Below the pieces are notes generated by a model, which had not been told where the DNA came from, did not search any database, and saw nothing but the letters and a program-made list of their open reading frames with translations. The translations under genes and the position numbers were made by a program. A stretch of 64,000 nt of DNA from assembly GCF_041321095.1 (NCBI RefSeq), contig NZ_JBGGWE010000008.1:186001-250000 (forward strand). Direction: 5' to 3'. The stretch comes from Fibrella arboris (lineage in GTDB: Bacteria > Bacteroidota > Bacteroidia > Cytophagales > Spirosomataceae). How positions within the stretch are numbered: the stretch's first letter is position 1; every line of letters begins with the position of its first letter. Below, piece by piece: positions 33,338-41,142 of this stretch.

Positions 33338-33937
33338 ATGTACACGTCGACAAAACACACATTCATTGCACTGGCCGTTACGGCTTTCCTTGGTTCTTGC
33401 AGCCGTCCGGTCGCTACATTTCAACCATCAAAAGCAGAACGCTTCTATTCGGCACAAACGCCGGCTACGCCGGTAGTCACTGAAGAAGTAGCCACAGCAG
33501 AGCCGGTAACCGCTGCTCCCGCGCTAGCAGAAGCAACACCTGCGCCAGTGGCACCTGCCGCTACAATCAACGAGGCGCTGACCAAAGCTGAAGCCTATGC
33601 GTCAACGAAAGCACGCCCTGCCGATGCGCGTAAACTGGAGCGGCGGATCACCAAAATCCGTGAGGTGCTGGCCACTACCCCACAGCAGGCGGTAGAAACA
33701 AAAGCGGCCACACAAAAAACAAGCCTTGTGCAGCGCATGATGTTGAAGAGCATGGACAAGAAAATTCAGAAGCACCTGGCTCCTGAGCAACCCATGCGCA
33801 GCAGCACGCTGACGGCCGGTCTGGTGATCGGTCTGATCGGTCTTCTGCTCCTGCTGCTGACAACCGGCACGGCGGCCACCATTGGTCTTATTGCCTTGGT
33901 TGTTGGTATCGTTCTAGTTATTTTGGGTCTTCTTTAA
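33338..33937 (+). CDS. Lipoprotein with C-terminal hydrophobic hairpin (paralog 1)
   Basis: A 199-residue protein of unknown function. The lipobox is LGSC with Cys21. Then comes SRPVATFQPSKAERFYS, a long Ala/Pro/Thr-rich stretch (about 45-85), a basic helix (TSLVQRMMLKSMDKKIQKHL at about 130-149), and two hydrophobic Gly/Leu segments at the very end (about 158-199). The plan suggests a lipid-anchored N-terminus and a membrane-embedded hairpin at the other end, unusual for one chain. The next gene encodes a paralog, so the pair arose by tandem duplication. I know of no named family for it. Confidence 0.8.
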   Translation: MYTSTKHTFIALAVTAFLGSCSRPVATFQPSKAERFYSAQTPATPVVTEEVATAEPVTAAPALAEATPAPVAPAATINEALTKAEAYASTKARPADARKLERRITKIREVLATTPQQAVETKAATQKTSLVQRMMLKSMDKKIQKHLAPEQPMRSSTLTAGLVIGLIGLLLLLLTTGTAATIGLIALVVGIVLVILGLL

Positions 33938-33978
33938 TAGCCATTCACGTTAATAACTACCAAGGTTTACGTACACGT

Positions 33979-34587
33979 ATGAAACAGTTCATTCACTCTC
34001 TGACTCTTTCGCTGGCCGGTGCCGCCCTTTTAACGGCTTGTAGCCGCCCCGTTGCCACATTCCAGAAATCGCAGCCTGAGCGTTTTTATTCGCAGCAAAA
34101 AGCGACCGAACCAGCCCTTGTAGCCGATGACGCCGCGCCTGTCATTGCCGACGTCTCGACCACAGCCGCTGCCGAAGTGGCTGCTGTTTCGCCGCCAGTA
34201 ACTGCGCAGACAAAGCAAGCATCAGATGCACTGGTAAGCCTGAAAGCAGCCAATTCAACAGATCGCCGGTTGACGAAACGGATCGAAAAGGCAGAGAGAA
34301 TGCTGGCTCAGGTAAACCTGACGTCCGTAGCTCAACCAGTAGCGACTACGAAGAAGGCTAGCTTTATGGAGCGGACCATGCTGAAAAGCATCGATAAGAA
34401 GATCAAAAAGCATATGGCTCCCAAGGAGACAACGGCTATGACCGGGTACGTTCGCCTGGGTGCTATTATCGGTTTGATTGGTTTGTTGCTGCTGTTGATC
34501 GGCAACGGCGTTGGTGCCACCATTGGCCTCATCGCCCTGATCGCAGGGCTTGTGCTCATACTCCTTGGTGTGATTAACCAGGCATAG
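33979..34587 (+). CDS. Lipoprotein with C-terminal hydrophobic hairpin (paralog 2)
   Basis: A 202-residue paralog of the preceding protein, 41 bp downstream, surely in the same transcript. Shared features are the lipobox (LLTAC, Cys21), SRPVATFQKSQPERFYS, a divergent Ala/Thr-rich linker, the basic segment SFMERTMLKSIDKKIKKHM, and the terminal Gly/Leu hairpin (IIGLIGLLLLLIGNGVGATIG). The linker is much less conserved than the ends, which suggests that the N-terminal SRPVATF block, basic helix and hairpin are the working parts. Function is unknown; a role spanning the two faces of a membrane is only a guess. A terminator follows. Confidence 0.8.
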   Translation: MKQFIHSLTLSLAGAALLTACSRPVATFQKSQPERFYSQQKATEPALVADDAAPVIADVSTTAAAEVAAVSPPVTAQTKQASDALVSLKAANSTDRRLTKRIEKAERMLAQVNLTSVAQPVATTKKASFMERTMLKSIDKKIKKHMAPKETTAMTGYVRLGAIIGLIGLLLLLIGNGVGATIGLIALIAGLVLILLGVINQA

Positions 34588-34651
34588 GGCAGCACCGATG
34601 TATACAGCTGGTGGGGAATGATCTGCCGGCGCATCTACCTGTCTATTTCCT

Positions 34652-34698
34652 AACCGGGCGGCTTGTGTATGGGTATTCCCAACACAAGTCGCCCGGTT
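34652..34698 (+). terminator. Terminator of the tandem lipoprotein genes
   Basis: Arms 34652-34668 and 34682-34698 are perfect 17-bp inverted repeats with a 13-base loop, followed by GTTGTTT. Confidence 0.8.
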
Positions 34699-34734
34699 GT
34701 TGTTTATGGCGGAAACACCTCAACCAATTGACCA

Positions 34735-35478
34735 ATGAACAAACGTCCAACCCTTGTCTTTCTACATGGTCATCCACTTAGCCCGATGATCTGGGATTTC
34801 CTGGCTTCAGCATTAGCTGACGATTACGCCATTGTTAAACCCGACTTTTCCCGGCTAACGGAGCATGATACCGTTGAGGCCTATGCAGACGAATTGCACA
34901 GCCAGCTTAGCTCGTCCGACATGGGCCCCTGCGTGCTGATCGGCCATTCGATGGGCGGTTATATTGCGCTGGCTACCGCCGAAAAATACCCTGACCGGGT
35001 GAAGGGTATTGTGCTGTTCAACTCCACAGCCTATGCGGATGCCGATACCGACCAGCAACGTCAGAAGCGGGAAGAGGCAAAGAAAACGCTGGAAACAGAG
35101 CAAGGGCATGTATTTGTCGAGAAAAGCATTCCTGCTATGTTCGCCGACGAACACCGCGAGCCGCTGAGGGATACGATTCAGCAGGTGGTCGATGCGCACA
35201 AGAATTTACCCAACAAAGCAATGCTCTCGGGCTTGCAGGCCATACGTACCCGGCCCGACCGCACAGCCATGTTACAAAAGGCAACGTTTCCCGTGCTGAT
35301 CATCGCTGGCCGCCATGATAAGGCGATTCCCATTGACCGGTCCGAGGCCTTACACCAGCAGCTACCAACGGCCATGTATGTCGTTCTGGCGCATTCGGGC
35401 CACCTGGGTATGATGGAGGAACCGGAGCAGTCGCTACTGACCATCAAGCCGTTTCTGGAGAAAATTCAACTGGACTGA
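34735..35478 (+). CDS. Alpha/beta hydrolase
   Basis: A 247-residue alpha/beta-hydrolase-fold enzyme without signal peptide. The nucleophile elbow is GHSMGG (Ser72), the oxyanion region is FLHGHPLSPMIW near the N-terminus, the acid is in AGRHDKAIP, and the catalytic His is in LAHSGHLGMMEEP. The fold is that of small esterases, hydrolases of the MhpC type or C-C hydrolases; the substrate cannot be told. The cap region (about 115-170) is helical and charged. A terminator with a T tract follows its stop. Confidence 0.9.
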   Translation: MNKRPTLVFLHGHPLSPMIWDFLASALADDYAIVKPDFSRLTEHDTVEAYADELHSQLSSSDMGPCVLIGHSMGGYIALATAEKYPDRVKGIVLFNSTAYADADTDQQRQKREEAKKTLETEQGHVFVEKSIPAMFADEHREPLRDTIQQVVDAHKNLPNKAMLSGLQAIRTRPDRTAMLQKATFPVLIIAGRHDKAIPIDRSEALHQQLPTAMYVVLAHSGHLGMMEEPEQSLLTIKPFLEKIQLD

Positions 35479-35511
35479 TTGATGACCGGACTAGTCTTTT
35501 TACGAAAAGTG

Positions 35512-35535
35512 GCCTCCTAATTGGAGGCTTTTTTT
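35512..35535 (+). terminator. Terminator of the alpha/beta hydrolase
   Basis: GCCTCC (35512-35517) and GGAGGC (35523-35528) pair with a 5-base loop, followed by seven T. It is immediately upstream of the arginine operon promoter. Confidence 0.85.
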
Positions 35536-35567
35536 GTGCTTATCCCCCCTCAAAATCCGTATTTTTG
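35533..35567 (+). promoter_or_regulatory. Promoter of the arginine operon
   Basis: TTTG at 35533-35536 and TATTTTTG at 35560-35567 match the -33 and -7 elements of Bacteroidota promoters. The argD ATG is 27 bp beyond. The -33 box overlaps the T tract of the preceding terminator. Confidence 0.65.
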
Positions 35568-35593
35568 CCGACTTATCACCAAAGCACGTTCGT

Positions 35594-36742
35594 ATGTCAC
35601 AGCTATTTAACGTCTACCCACTCTACGATATCGAGCCCGTCCGGGCGCAGGGCAGCTACTTATGGGATGCCAATGGCACACGGTACCTCGATCTGTACGG
35701 CGGTCATGCCGTTATTTCAGTCGGCCATACGCATCCCAGGTACGTTCAGGCGCTGACTGACCAGCTTCATACCATTTCGTTCTATTCTAATTCGGTCCAT
35801 ATTCCGCAGCAGCAGGAACTGGCCGATAAGCTGGGCGAGCTGTCTGGTCATACCGACTATTCGTTGTTTCTCTGTAACTCAGGGGCCGAGGCGAATGAAA
35901 ATGCGCTTAAGCTGGCTTCGTTCCATACGGGCCGGAAAGGGGTAGTGGCCTTCACTAAATCATTTCACGGGCGAACAGCCGGTGCCGTAGCTGCCACTGA
36001 TAACCCCGCTATTGTGGCCCCGGTTAACTCAACGGAGCATGTAACGTTTCTGCCGTTCAACGGAATCGAAGGGCTGGAAGCCGGGATTACAACCCACACC
36101 TGTGCTGTCATTGTGGAAGGAATTCAGGGGGTTGGGGGTATCCAGGTGGCCACCGACGAGTTTCTGCGGGCGCTTCGTACCCGTTGCGATGAAACAGGGG
36201 CGGTACTTATTCTCGACGGTGTGCAATGCGGATATGGCCGGACAGGACAGTTTTTCTCCCATCAATACAGTGGCATCCGCGCCGATATTATCTCCATGGC
36301 GAAAGGCATGGGCAACGGTTTTCCCATTGGCGGCATCCTGATCGCTCCTGAGTTTAAAGCCAGTTATGGCCTGTTGGGTACCACATTCGGTGGCAATCAC
36401 CTGGCCTGCACCGCTGGCATTGCCGTTCTCGACATCATGCGGGAAGAAGGGCTGATCGAGAACGCTGCCCGTATGGGAACGTACCTGATGGATGGAATTC
36501 GCCAGATCGGTGGGTATAAAGACCTGCGTGGCCGTGGCCTGATGATCGGGATTGAGTATGATTTCCCGGTCGAAAACCTACGCCATAACCTGCTGTTTGG
36601 GCATAAACAGTTCACGGGCGTAGCTGGTAAACACACCATTCGACTGCTCCCCTCGCTAGCCCTCGGCACCGACGAAGCCGACCAGTTCCTGGAAGCACTC
36701 AACGAAGAGGTTCACCGCGAAGACGCAAAGGTATTACGCTAA
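35594..36742 (+). CDS. argD: N-acetyl/N-succinylornithine aminotransferase
   Basis: A 382-residue class-III aminotransferase making N-acyl-ornithine from the semialdehyde. The start is ATG 35594 (MSQLFNVYPLYDIEPV). The PLP Lys237 is in SMAKGMGNGFPIGG, with LDGVQCGYGRTG before it and TTFGGNHLACTAG after, all typical of ArgD. The last nine residues (HREDAKVLR) and the stop are encoded by the left inverted repeat of the inserted GxxExxY element, so the native C-terminus has been replaced. The core enzyme is complete, and activity is likely kept. Substrate is probably the succinyl form, given the neighbouring carbamoyltransferase. Confidence 0.93.
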   Translation: MSQLFNVYPLYDIEPVRAQGSYLWDANGTRYLDLYGGHAVISVGHTHPRYVQALTDQLHTISFYSNSVHIPQQQELADKLGELSGHTDYSLFLCNSGAEANENALKLASFHTGRKGVVAFTKSFHGRTAGAVAATDNPAIVAPVNSTEHVTFLPFNGIEGLEAGITTHTCAVIVEGIQGVGGIQVATDEFLRALRTRCDETGAVLILDGVQCGYGRTGQFFSHQYSGIRADIISMAKGMGNGFPIGGILIAPEFKASYGLLGTTFGGNHLACTAGIAVLDIMREEGLIENAARMGTYLMDGIRQIGGYKDLRGRGLMIGIEYDFPVENLRHNLLFGHKQFTGVAGKHTIRLLPSLALGTDEADQFLEALNEEVHREDAKVLR

Positions 36743-37172
36743 GGGCGCTAAGAAATGGACGAAAACGATATTGCTCGTTTAGCTTTTCAGTGTGCACTAA
36801 CAGTCCATCGACGCCTGGGACCTGGTTTGTTTGAATCAACCTATGAGGAATGTTTAGCTTATGAACTAGATAAAGCAGGTCTGTTTTTTGAACGTCAGAA
36901 AGTGGTTCCGCTTATCTATGATGATATCAAGCTGGAGCTTGGGTATCGCCTGGATTTCCTGGTAGAACACCGCGTCATCCTTGAATTAAAAGCAGTTGAA
37001 TCTCTGACAGACACTCACCTTGCGCAGATGATAACGTACCTGCGACTAACTGACTGTAGACTAGGACTGCTGATTAACTTTAACGTTGCCCTCCTGAAAA
37101 GAGGGGTGCGTCGAGTTGTCAATAACTTATAAAAATTCGCGCCCTTAGCGTAATTCTTTGCGACTTTGCGGT
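36714..37172. mobile_element. GxxExxY gene enclosed by inverted repeats, inserted in the arginine operon
   Basis: Left repeat 36714-36748 (inside the end of argD) and right repeat 37139-37172 are imperfect inverted repeats of about 34 bp with a shared core TTACGCTAAGGGCGC and an ACCGCnAAGnCGCAAAG outer part. They bracket one small gene and end 8 bp before the argF' start. The gene is visibly richer in A and T than argD and argF'. No transposase is present, so the element would need to be moved in trans, if it is mobile at all. Confidence 0.65.
36755..37132 (+). CDS. GxxExxY family protein
   Basis: A 125-residue protein of the GxxExxY family, named for the motif seen here as GPGLFESTYEECL (Gly31 to Tyr38 region). 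The later YRLDFLVEHRVILELKAVE segment has the D-x(n)-ExK order of a PD-(D/E)XK nuclease fold, so a nuclease activity is plausible, though unproven for the family. It is scattered sporadically among bacteria, often beside simple repeats. Here it interrupts an arginine operon between argD and argF'. The codon choice (TTA, AGA, CGA, GGA) differs from its neighbours and points to foreign origin. Confidence 0.9.
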   Translation: MDENDIARLAFQCALTVHRRLGPGLFESTYEECLAYELDKAGLFFERQKVVPLIYDDIKLELGYRLDFLVEHRVILELKAVESLTDTHLAQMITYLRLTDCRLGLLINFNVALLKRGVRRVVNNL

Positions 37173-37180
37173 AGTAAACT

Positions 37181-38140
37181 ATGCACCAATTCATCTCACT
37201 AGCCGACGTCACGGATCTTGACGCGCTTATACAGTCTGGCCGCGACGCCAAAGCCAATCCCTTCGCCGATGAACAGCTTGGCCATCATAAAACCATTGGG
37301 CTGCTGTTTTTCAATTCAAGTTTACGTACCCGGCTGAGCACCGAAAAGGCGGCTCGTAACCTCGGGCTGAACGTGATGACCCTGAATGTAGGGGCCGATA
37401 GCTGGGGGCTGGAAATGGAAGATGGGGTATTCATGAATGCTGATAAAGCCGAACACGTTCGGGAAGCTGCTGCCGTGATGGGGCGTTACTGCGACATCCT
37501 GGCTGTTCGGGCCTTTGCCGGTTTAACCGACCGGGAAGCCGATTATAAAGAACAGGTCATGACCCAGTTTGCCAGATACGCTGGTGTGCCGATCGTTAAC
37601 CTGGAGTCGGCCACGCGGCACCCACTGCAATCGCTGGCCGACTGTATCACGATCGAAGAAGCGAAAACGAAGCCTCGCCCGAAGGTCGTGCTGACCTGGC
37701 TGCCGCACATCAAGCCATTGCCTCAGGCAGTGGCCAATTCGTTCTGTGAATGGATGAACCCCCGTGCCGCTGCCGGCCATATCGATTTCGTGGTGACACA
37801 CCCTAAAGGCTATGAACTGGCCCCCGAATTTGTCGGGAATGCGCCGGTCATCTACGATCAGGAAGAAGCCTTTGCCGGTGCCGACTTCATCTACGGCAAA
37901 AACTGGTCATCGTATACCCACTACGGACAGATGCTGACTGCTGACCCGTCGTGGGCTGTAACGATGGAAAAGATGCAGCTCACTGCTAACGGTAAATTCA
38001 TGCACTGTCTGCCCGTGCGCCGCAACCTTAAAGTCGCCGACGAAGTGCTGGATAGTCCGCAATCACTGGTGATTGAGCAGGCGGCCAATCGGGAATGGTC
38101 GGCCCAGGCGGTTTTGAGGGAAATACTGCTGGGACTTTAA
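37181..38140 (+). CDS. argF': N-succinyl-L-ornithine (or N-acetyl) carbamoyltransferase
   Basis: A 319-residue transcarbamylase that makes N-acylcitrulline in the arginine route used by Bacteroidota. The carbamoyl-phosphate motif is FFNSSLRTRLST (43-54), followed by ATRHPLQSLAD and HCLPVRRNLKVADEV. It aligns residue for residue with the Bacteroides fragilis N-succinylornithine enzyme as I recall it. The specificity position, Pro90 there and Glu92 in the acetyl-specific Xanthomonas enzyme, is Ala90 here. A small residue should favour the succinyl substrate. The enzyme is complete and lies in the same direction as argD and argB. Confidence 0.93.
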   Translation: MHQFISLADVTDLDALIQSGRDAKANPFADEQLGHHKTIGLLFFNSSLRTRLSTEKAARNLGLNVMTLNVGADSWGLEMEDGVFMNADKAEHVREAAAVMGRYCDILAVRAFAGLTDREADYKEQVMTQFARYAGVPIVNLESATRHPLQSLADCITIEEAKTKPRPKVVLTWLPHIKPLPQAVANSFCEWMNPRAAAGHIDFVVTHPKGYELAPEFVGNAPVIYDQEEAFAGADFIYGKNWSSYTHYGQMLTADPSWAVTMEKMQLTANGKFMHCLPVRRNLKVADEVLDSPQSLVIEQAANREWSAQAVLREILLGL

Positions 38141-38147
38141 TTTTTCC

Positions 38148-38243
38148 AACACAGAGAAACAGAGGATTCACAGAGACAACAGAGTTTGTTGGGAGTTAAA
38201 GGTAAATTCTGTTTACTCTGTGAATCCTCTGTTTCTCTGTGTT
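38148..38243. repeat. Perfect palindrome between argF' and argB
   Basis: Arms 38148-38175 and 38216-38243 are perfect 28-bp inverted repeats (AACACAGAGAAACAGAGG and on), around a 40-base loop, flanked by TTTTT before and AAAAAA after. It lies inside the operon, 16 bp before argB, and could reduce or regulate argB expression. Confidence 0.92.
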
Positions 38244-38259
38244 CAAAAAAGAATAAAAA

Positions 38260-39045
38260 ATGAACGCTGTAACCATACTGAAAATCGGCGGCAACGTAAT
38301 AGACAACTCTGCGGCACTCACTCGTTTTCTGACCTCTTTTTCAACGCTTCCTGGCGATAAAGTGCTGGTGCACGGCGGCGGCAAGATTGCCACACAGGTG
38401 GCCGAAAAACTGGACGTACCCACTACAATGGTGGAGGGACGGCGCATTACCGACCAGCCGATGCTCGATGTGGTGATGATGGTCTATGGCGGGCTGGTCA
38501 ACAAGCAGATTGTGGCCCAGCTACAGGTGCTCGGCATCAACGCGCTGGGCCTTACGGGGGCCGATGCCGGTCTGGTAAAGGCAACGAAACGGCCCGTAGC
38601 CGCGATCGACTACGGGTTTGTAGGCGATATCCAGGAAATCGACTCCGGTCGATTACAGTCATTCACCAGCCAGGGCCTGGTGCCCGTTTTTGCCCCGCTT
38701 TCGTTCGACCCTGTGCTAGGTACGTTGCTGAACACCAACGCCGATACCATGGCGCAGGCATTGGCCGTGGACATGGTTCGCCATAACGAGGTGACACTAG
38801 TGTACTGCTTTGAGAAAAAAGGAGTGCTCGCAAACCCCGACGATGATAACAGCGTGATCAGCCAGTTGACGTCGGCCGTCTATGCTGAACACAAAGCGGC
38901 GGGTACCATCAATACAGGCATGATCCCCAAACTGGATAATGCCTTCGCTGCACTCGATGCCGGTGTGAAACGCGTGATCATCTGCCACGCCGATGAAGTT
39001 GGACTGGCGTTGGCCGGCACTGCGGGGACTGTAGTTTTAAAATAG
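38260..39045 (+). CDS. argB: Acetylglutamate (N-acylglutamate) kinase
   Basis: A 261-residue amino-acid kinase that phosphorylates N-acylglutamate in arginine synthesis. The N-terminal LKIGGNVID has the catalytic Lys8, and HGGGK is at 38-42; GLTGADAGLVKA and LNTNADTMAQALA (NAD motif with substrate contacts) and the C-terminal GTINTGMIPKLDNAFAALDAG follow. The length fits the arginine-insensitive type without an extended N-terminal helix. In Bacteroidota with a succinyl-type carbamoyltransferase it may act on N-succinylglutamate; that is inference. argC, argG and argH are not in the window. Confidence 0.95.
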   Translation: MNAVTILKIGGNVIDNSAALTRFLTSFSTLPGDKVLVHGGGKIATQVAEKLDVPTTMVEGRRITDQPMLDVVMMVYGGLVNKQIVAQLQVLGINALGLTGADAGLVKATKRPVAAIDYGFVGDIQEIDSGRLQSFTSQGLVPVFAPLSFDPVLGTLLNTNADTMAQALAVDMVRHNEVTLVYCFEKKGVLANPDDDNSVISQLTSAVYAEHKAAGTINTGMIPKLDNAFAALDAGVKRVIICHADEVGLALAGTAGTVVLK

Positions 39046-39047
39046 TC

Positions 39048-39095
39048 TACTGTCTTCTGTTGTTCCGCTGATTAGCAGCGCAACAGAAGACAGTA
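39048..39095. terminator. Bidirectional terminator between argB and the acyl-CoA dehydrogenase gene
   Basis: Arms 39048-39062 and 39081-39095 are perfect 15-bp inverted repeats (TACTGTCTTCTGTTG) extended by TCCGCTG/CAGCGC words. The same words occur in the palindromes at 19776-19872 and 40922-41003. Confidence 0.85.
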
Positions 39096-39103
39096 AACAG
39101 AGC

Positions 39104-40903
39104 TTACAGCGCCAGCTCTTTGGCACTAACGATCGTTAGTACCTCAGTGTCTTTGAGCCGGGCGGCAAGGCCGAGGGTTTTGGGGACTTCGTAATGGAAG
39201 AAAAACTTCATGGTGTGCAGTTTACCTTCGTAAAAAGCCAGCTCGTCGCCCTGAGGGCTCTGCGTGAGTATGGCTTGTTTGGCGACAATACTTTGCTTCA
39301 GCCACTGCCAGGCAATGACCACAATACCCATCTGCTCCAAAAATAGGGTGGCGTCGCTCAGATACCGTTCGTAGTCACCCGCTCCGGCATGCGGCATGAG
39401 CGCCTGAAACACCTCCTGAATTCGGACTAATTCGGCTTTCATCAGGCCGGCATATGGTTTCAGTTCGTCATGGGTGGCGGCGTCGGCAATGGTTTTGCCA
39501 ATCTCCTGCATCAGCAACTGAGCCGCTTTCCCCCCTTTCATCGTCATCTTCCGACCCAGTAGATCCTGCGCCTGAATGCCCGTCGTGCCCTCATAAATGG
39601 GCGTGATGCGAATATCGCGGTAAAGCTGCTCAACGGGGAAGTCTTCCGTGAAGCCGTACCCGCCAAATGTCTGCACGCTCTGGCTGACCGACTGTACACC
39701 CATTTCGGAGGGGTACGTCTTGGCCATCGGCATCAGGATTTCGAGCAGCAGGTGCGCCTGTTCCTTTTCCTCGCCCTCTGCCGAATGAGCAATATCAAAC
39801 AGCCGGGCCGACTCGAGAAGCAGCGAAAGCGAACCTTCCGTTACGGCCTTCTGGAACAAGAGCATCCGCCGCACGTCGGGGTGGTTGATGATGGGCGTCT
39901 GTGGCGTGTCCAGGGCATTTTTTTCGTTTAGCCGACGGCTTTGTGGCCGCTCACGGGCGTATTGGAGCGCCGCATAGTAGGCCGCCGTGGCAATGCCCGC
40001 CGCTGTCATACCCACCCCGATACGGGCTTCGTTCATCATCTGGAACATGTAGGGCAAGCCCTGGTGTGGTTCGCCAACGAGGTAACCCACACAGTCGTCG
40101 CGCTCGCCCATCGTCAGGTGCATGGCCGGTACGCCCCGTTGCCCAAGTTTATGGTACACTCCCGTAGACGTGACGTCATTGTCGGCCGGGCCGTTGGCGG
40201 TAGCGCGGTATTTGGGGACCACGAACAACGAAATGCCTTTGGTGCCTTTGGGAGCGCCATCGATCCGGGCCAGCATCAGGTGAATAATGTTTTCGGCTGC
40301 ATCGTGGTCACCCGCCGAGATAAACACCTTTTGGCCTTTGATCTTGTAGGTTCCATCGGGTTGTGGGGTGGCGGAAGTCATCACGTCGGATAGCGATGAA
40401 CCAGCCTGTGGCTCGGTAAGGGCCATGGTGCCCTGCCATTTGCCCGACAGCATATTGGGCACGTATTCGTCAGACAGGTCGTCGGTGCCAAAGGTGGCAA
40501 TGAGATTCGCGGCACCAGCCGTCAGCCCGACGTACATCATGCCGTTGTTGGCGGCCATCAGAATGAAGCCAATGCTCGAATTGATAAGTTCAGGTAGCTG
40601 TTGCCCGCCTTTTTCGAACGAAAATCCCGCGCCGATCAGCCCTGCGTCGCCCATCGCCATGATGAAATCTTTGATGCGGGGGTGGACCGTTACCTGACCA
40701 TTTTTTAGCTCGGGCTGATTACGGTCGACCTCACGGACAAACGGATACATGAGTGTGTCGGCGATCTGGGTGGCTGAATCTATTGCCATATCGAACGTAC
40801 CCCGGTCGTGCGCCGAAAAGAAAGGGTACTTCGTCAGTTCCTCGGCACGAAATACTTCATGGAGCAGGAACTGTACATTACGTTTGCTGAAATAGACAGA
40901 CAT
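39104..40903 (-). CDS. Acyl-CoA dehydrogenase, long-form (about 600 residues)
   Basis: A 599-residue flavoenzyme that oxidises acyl-CoA thioesters to enoyl-CoA. N-terminal, middle (MALTEPQAGSSLSDV, KVFISAGDHD) and C-terminal helical domains follow the family order. The catalytic Glu is in IYEGTTGIQAQDLLGRK, and FGGYGFTEDFPVEQLYRD precedes it. The extra 150-residue C-terminal domain puts it in the group that includes DmdC-like and related Bacteroidota dehydrogenases. No signal peptide. Electron transfer would be through ETF. Fatty-acid or amino-acid catabolism is likely, but the chain length is unknown. It diverges from the DUF2911 gene. Confidence 0.93.
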   Translation of the reverse strand: MSVYFSKRNVQFLLHEVFRAEELTKYPFFSAHDRGTFDMAIDSATQIADTLMYPFVREVDRNQPELKNGQVTVHPRIKDFIMAMGDAGLIGAGFSFEKGGQQLPELINSSIGFILMAANNGMMYVGLTAGAANLIATFGTDDLSDEYVPNMLSGKWQGTMALTEPQAGSSLSDVMTSATPQPDGTYKIKGQKVFISAGDHDAAENIIHLMLARIDGAPKGTKGISLFVVPKYRATANGPADNDVTSTGVYHKLGQRGVPAMHLTMGERDDCVGYLVGEPHQGLPYMFQMMNEARIGVGMTAAGIATAAYYAALQYARERPQSRRLNEKNALDTPQTPIINHPDVRRMLLFQKAVTEGSLSLLLESARLFDIAHSAEGEEKEQAHLLLEILMPMAKTYPSEMGVQSVSQSVQTFGGYGFTEDFPVEQLYRDIRITPIYEGTTGIQAQDLLGRKMTMKGGKAAQLLMQEIGKTIADAATHDELKPYAGLMKAELVRIQEVFQALMPHAGAGDYERYLSDATLFLEQMGIVVIAWQWLKQSIVAKQAILTQSPQGDELAFYEGKLHTMKFFFHYEVPKTLGLAARLKDTEVLTIVSAKELAL

Positions 40904-40921
40904 AAAAAAGAGTTTACAGTG

Positions 40922-41003
40922 TTCAGTTGGCTGTTTTCAGTTGCTTCGCTTTCAGTAAGCTACGTCTCGCAGCACAACAGAAAACGGAAAACAGCCAACT
41001 GAA
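40922..41003. repeat. Palindrome in the divergent gap upstream of the DUF2911 gene
   Basis: Core arms 40922-40938 and 40987-41003 are perfect 17-bp inverted repeats. The surrounding sequence (GTTTACAGTGTTCAGTTGG, TTGCTTCGCT, GCACAACAGAAAAC) repeats words of the palindromes at 19776 and 39048. Unlike those, it lies between divergent starts and so cannot be a normal terminator. Confidence 0.88.
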
Positions 41004-41142
41004 AACAGATGTAGTATGCATGCATACTGTTAGGTAAAAGTAAGAAAAAGTAGGATTCGTGGGGAGTAATCGTCCAAAACCATATTGGTACGGATCTTGT
41101 TTACGTTTTACTGTGAACTCACTAACCAAATTCATTACAATC

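Noticed and set aside
36755..37132. Restriction enzyme or toxin
   Set aside because: The PD-(D/E)XK-like residues allow a nuclease, but the sequence fits the GxxExxY family and there is no methylase or antitoxin beside it.
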